A DNA stretch of 44,288 nucleotides from Leptolyngbya sp. Prado105 (GTDB taxonomy: Bacteria > Cyanobacteriota > Cyanobacteriia > Leptolyngbyales > Leptolyngbyaceae): contig JALOOO010000012.1 of NCBI GenBank assembly GCA_025454375.1, positions 1 through 44,288 of the forward strand. Reading direction: 5' to 3'. Positions 43,751-44,288 of the stretch are shown in pieces. A program made the translations under genes and the position numbers. Each line of letters starts with the position of its first letter. Within the stretch, counting starts at the first letter, position 1. The notes under the pieces are model-generated. The model worked only from the letters and a program-made list of their open reading frames with translations, had not been told where the DNA came from and made no database searches.

Positions 43751-44288
43751 CTATCTAATATTCCAGCGTCGTCGCCAGTTTGAGGTAGATTCGACCTGAC
43801 TCGATCGCTGTTCTAACTCATGTCGTGCCAAAATTTCTGTGGCTGAATCTTGTAAGGTGCGATCGCGATAGGGAATCGCAGCCCGAGTATGCAAATGTTC
43901 CTGCTCCATCTGAGATAGAGGATGCAATGTTTCATCTCTCCAAGCCGCGATCGTGCCCTGCGACCATTCATGCGGTAAATGCACTTCTCTGAGGGGAATT
44001 GTGCCAATTTTCAACCCTACTGCAACGAGAGCCGTCCGTACAGAAGCCGATCGAGAATAAGTTGCAAGCTTCCCGGTCGGGGCGAGACAGTTAGAGACAA
44101 GCTGAAAAAACTCGATCGTCCAAAGTTGTGGACATTTACGAGGAGAAAATGGATCAAAGAAAATTGCATCTGCATCGAATCGAGATAACTGCTGAATCGT
44201 TTGCCTTGCATCTCCGATCAGAAGTTTTGCCTGGACATGACTTTGATGACATTCATGCTGATTAGCAAGTACCTTGAGAAGGGTCTGA
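43751..44288 (-). CDS. MnmC/MnmD-like SAM-dependent tRNA methyltransferase, partial
   Basis: C-terminal ~178 codons; the start is beyond the right edge. The frame reads (from the edge) QTLLKVLANQ, then LLIGDARQTIQQL, ADAIFFDPFSPRKCPQLWT, LAPTGKLATYSRSASVRTAL and VGLKIGTIPLREVHLPHEWSQGT. The D-x-x-x-P-F-S-P..LW and TYS..VR blocks are those of the Methyltransf_30/DUF752 family, including the methyltransferase part of MnmC (tRNA wobble mnm5s2U). The tail (RHELEQRSSQVESTSNWRRRWNIR) extends past the core. No FAD-oxidase domain follows, so it is an MnmD-type stand-alone enzyme. Its true length cannot be judged. Confidence 0.85.
   Translation of the reverse strand, partial: QTLLKVLANQHECHQSHVQAKLLIGDARQTIQQLSRFDADAIFFDPFSPRKCPQLWTIEFFQLVSNCLAPTGKLATYSRSASVRTALVAVGLKIGTIPLREVHLPHEWSQGTIAAWRDETLHPLSQMEQEHLHTRAAIPYRDRTLQDSATEILARHELEQRSSQVESTSNWRRRWNIR

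Overview
The window looks like a chromosomal segment of a filamentous cyanobacterium, probably Leptolyngbya-like. The genus is inference; the phylum is well supported. The HIP1-type octamer GCGATCGC is frequent throughout. There is an ARC6/Ftn2 division protein, a CyaB1-type GAF-GAF-PAS adenylate cyclase, a pix-type phototaxis operon with a bilin-binding GAF receptor, an EGY-like site-2 protease and a cyanoexosortase A/PEP-CTERM module. No tRNA, rRNA, CRISPR array or complete insertion sequence was seen.

Layout. 1-1.4 kb: an integron integrase gene (all six catalytic residues, at the same spacing as IntI1) preceded by a diverged ~41-bp tandem repeat array and an att-like inverted pair of heptamers. 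Any cassette array would lie off the left edge. 1.4-13 kb: housekeeping and signalling genes: pdhA (-), ftn2/zipN, cyaB1-like cyclase, a 60-aa hypothetical, a hairpin-rich spacer, a pentapeptide-repeat protein, phosphoketolase, an FHA protein (-), then an 830-bp gene-free leader with two side-by-side short tandem duplications. 13.2-16.9 kb: plsX-fabH-fabD-plsC, a compact fatty-acid/phospholipid initiation operon. 16.9-22.2 kb (all -): an RsbW-like kinase and RsbU-like phosphatase pair, a secreted protein, a membrane-anchored PIN-like protein and an S2P protease. 22.2-26.7 kb: GT4 glycosyltransferase, polyprenyl-phosphate sugar transferase, gmd and fcl, i.e. exopolysaccharide and GDP-L-fucose synthesis, closed by a textbook terminator.

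27.2-34.8 kb: a five-gene phototaxis/chemotaxis operon in pixG-pixH-pixI-pixJ-pixL order. The receptor carries a DXCF-type cyanobacteriochrome GAF domain (Cys478 and Cys506, 28 apart as in PixJ) behind a Cache-like sensor region, so one protein may read both light and a ligand. The PixG-like gene seems to have lost its first ~25 codons to a one-base frameshift. 35-38.5 kb: an orphan NifX/NafY-like protein, a Cache-HAMP histidine kinase interrupted by one in-frame TAG, and a rhodanese. 38.5-40.6 kb: a ktrB-ktrA potassium uptake pair. 40.9-43.5 kb: a PEP-CTERM protein facing the cyanoexosortase A and its accessory protein. The window ends inside an MnmC/MnmD-like tRNA-modification methyltransferase gene (-).

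The most notable points are the integrase with its repeat array, the Cache-plus-cyanobacteriochrome receptor with Cys-Tyr in place of Cys-His at the bilin site, the two broken sensory genes (pixG-like, histidine kinase), and the hairpin-dense spacer at 8.2-8.4 kb.
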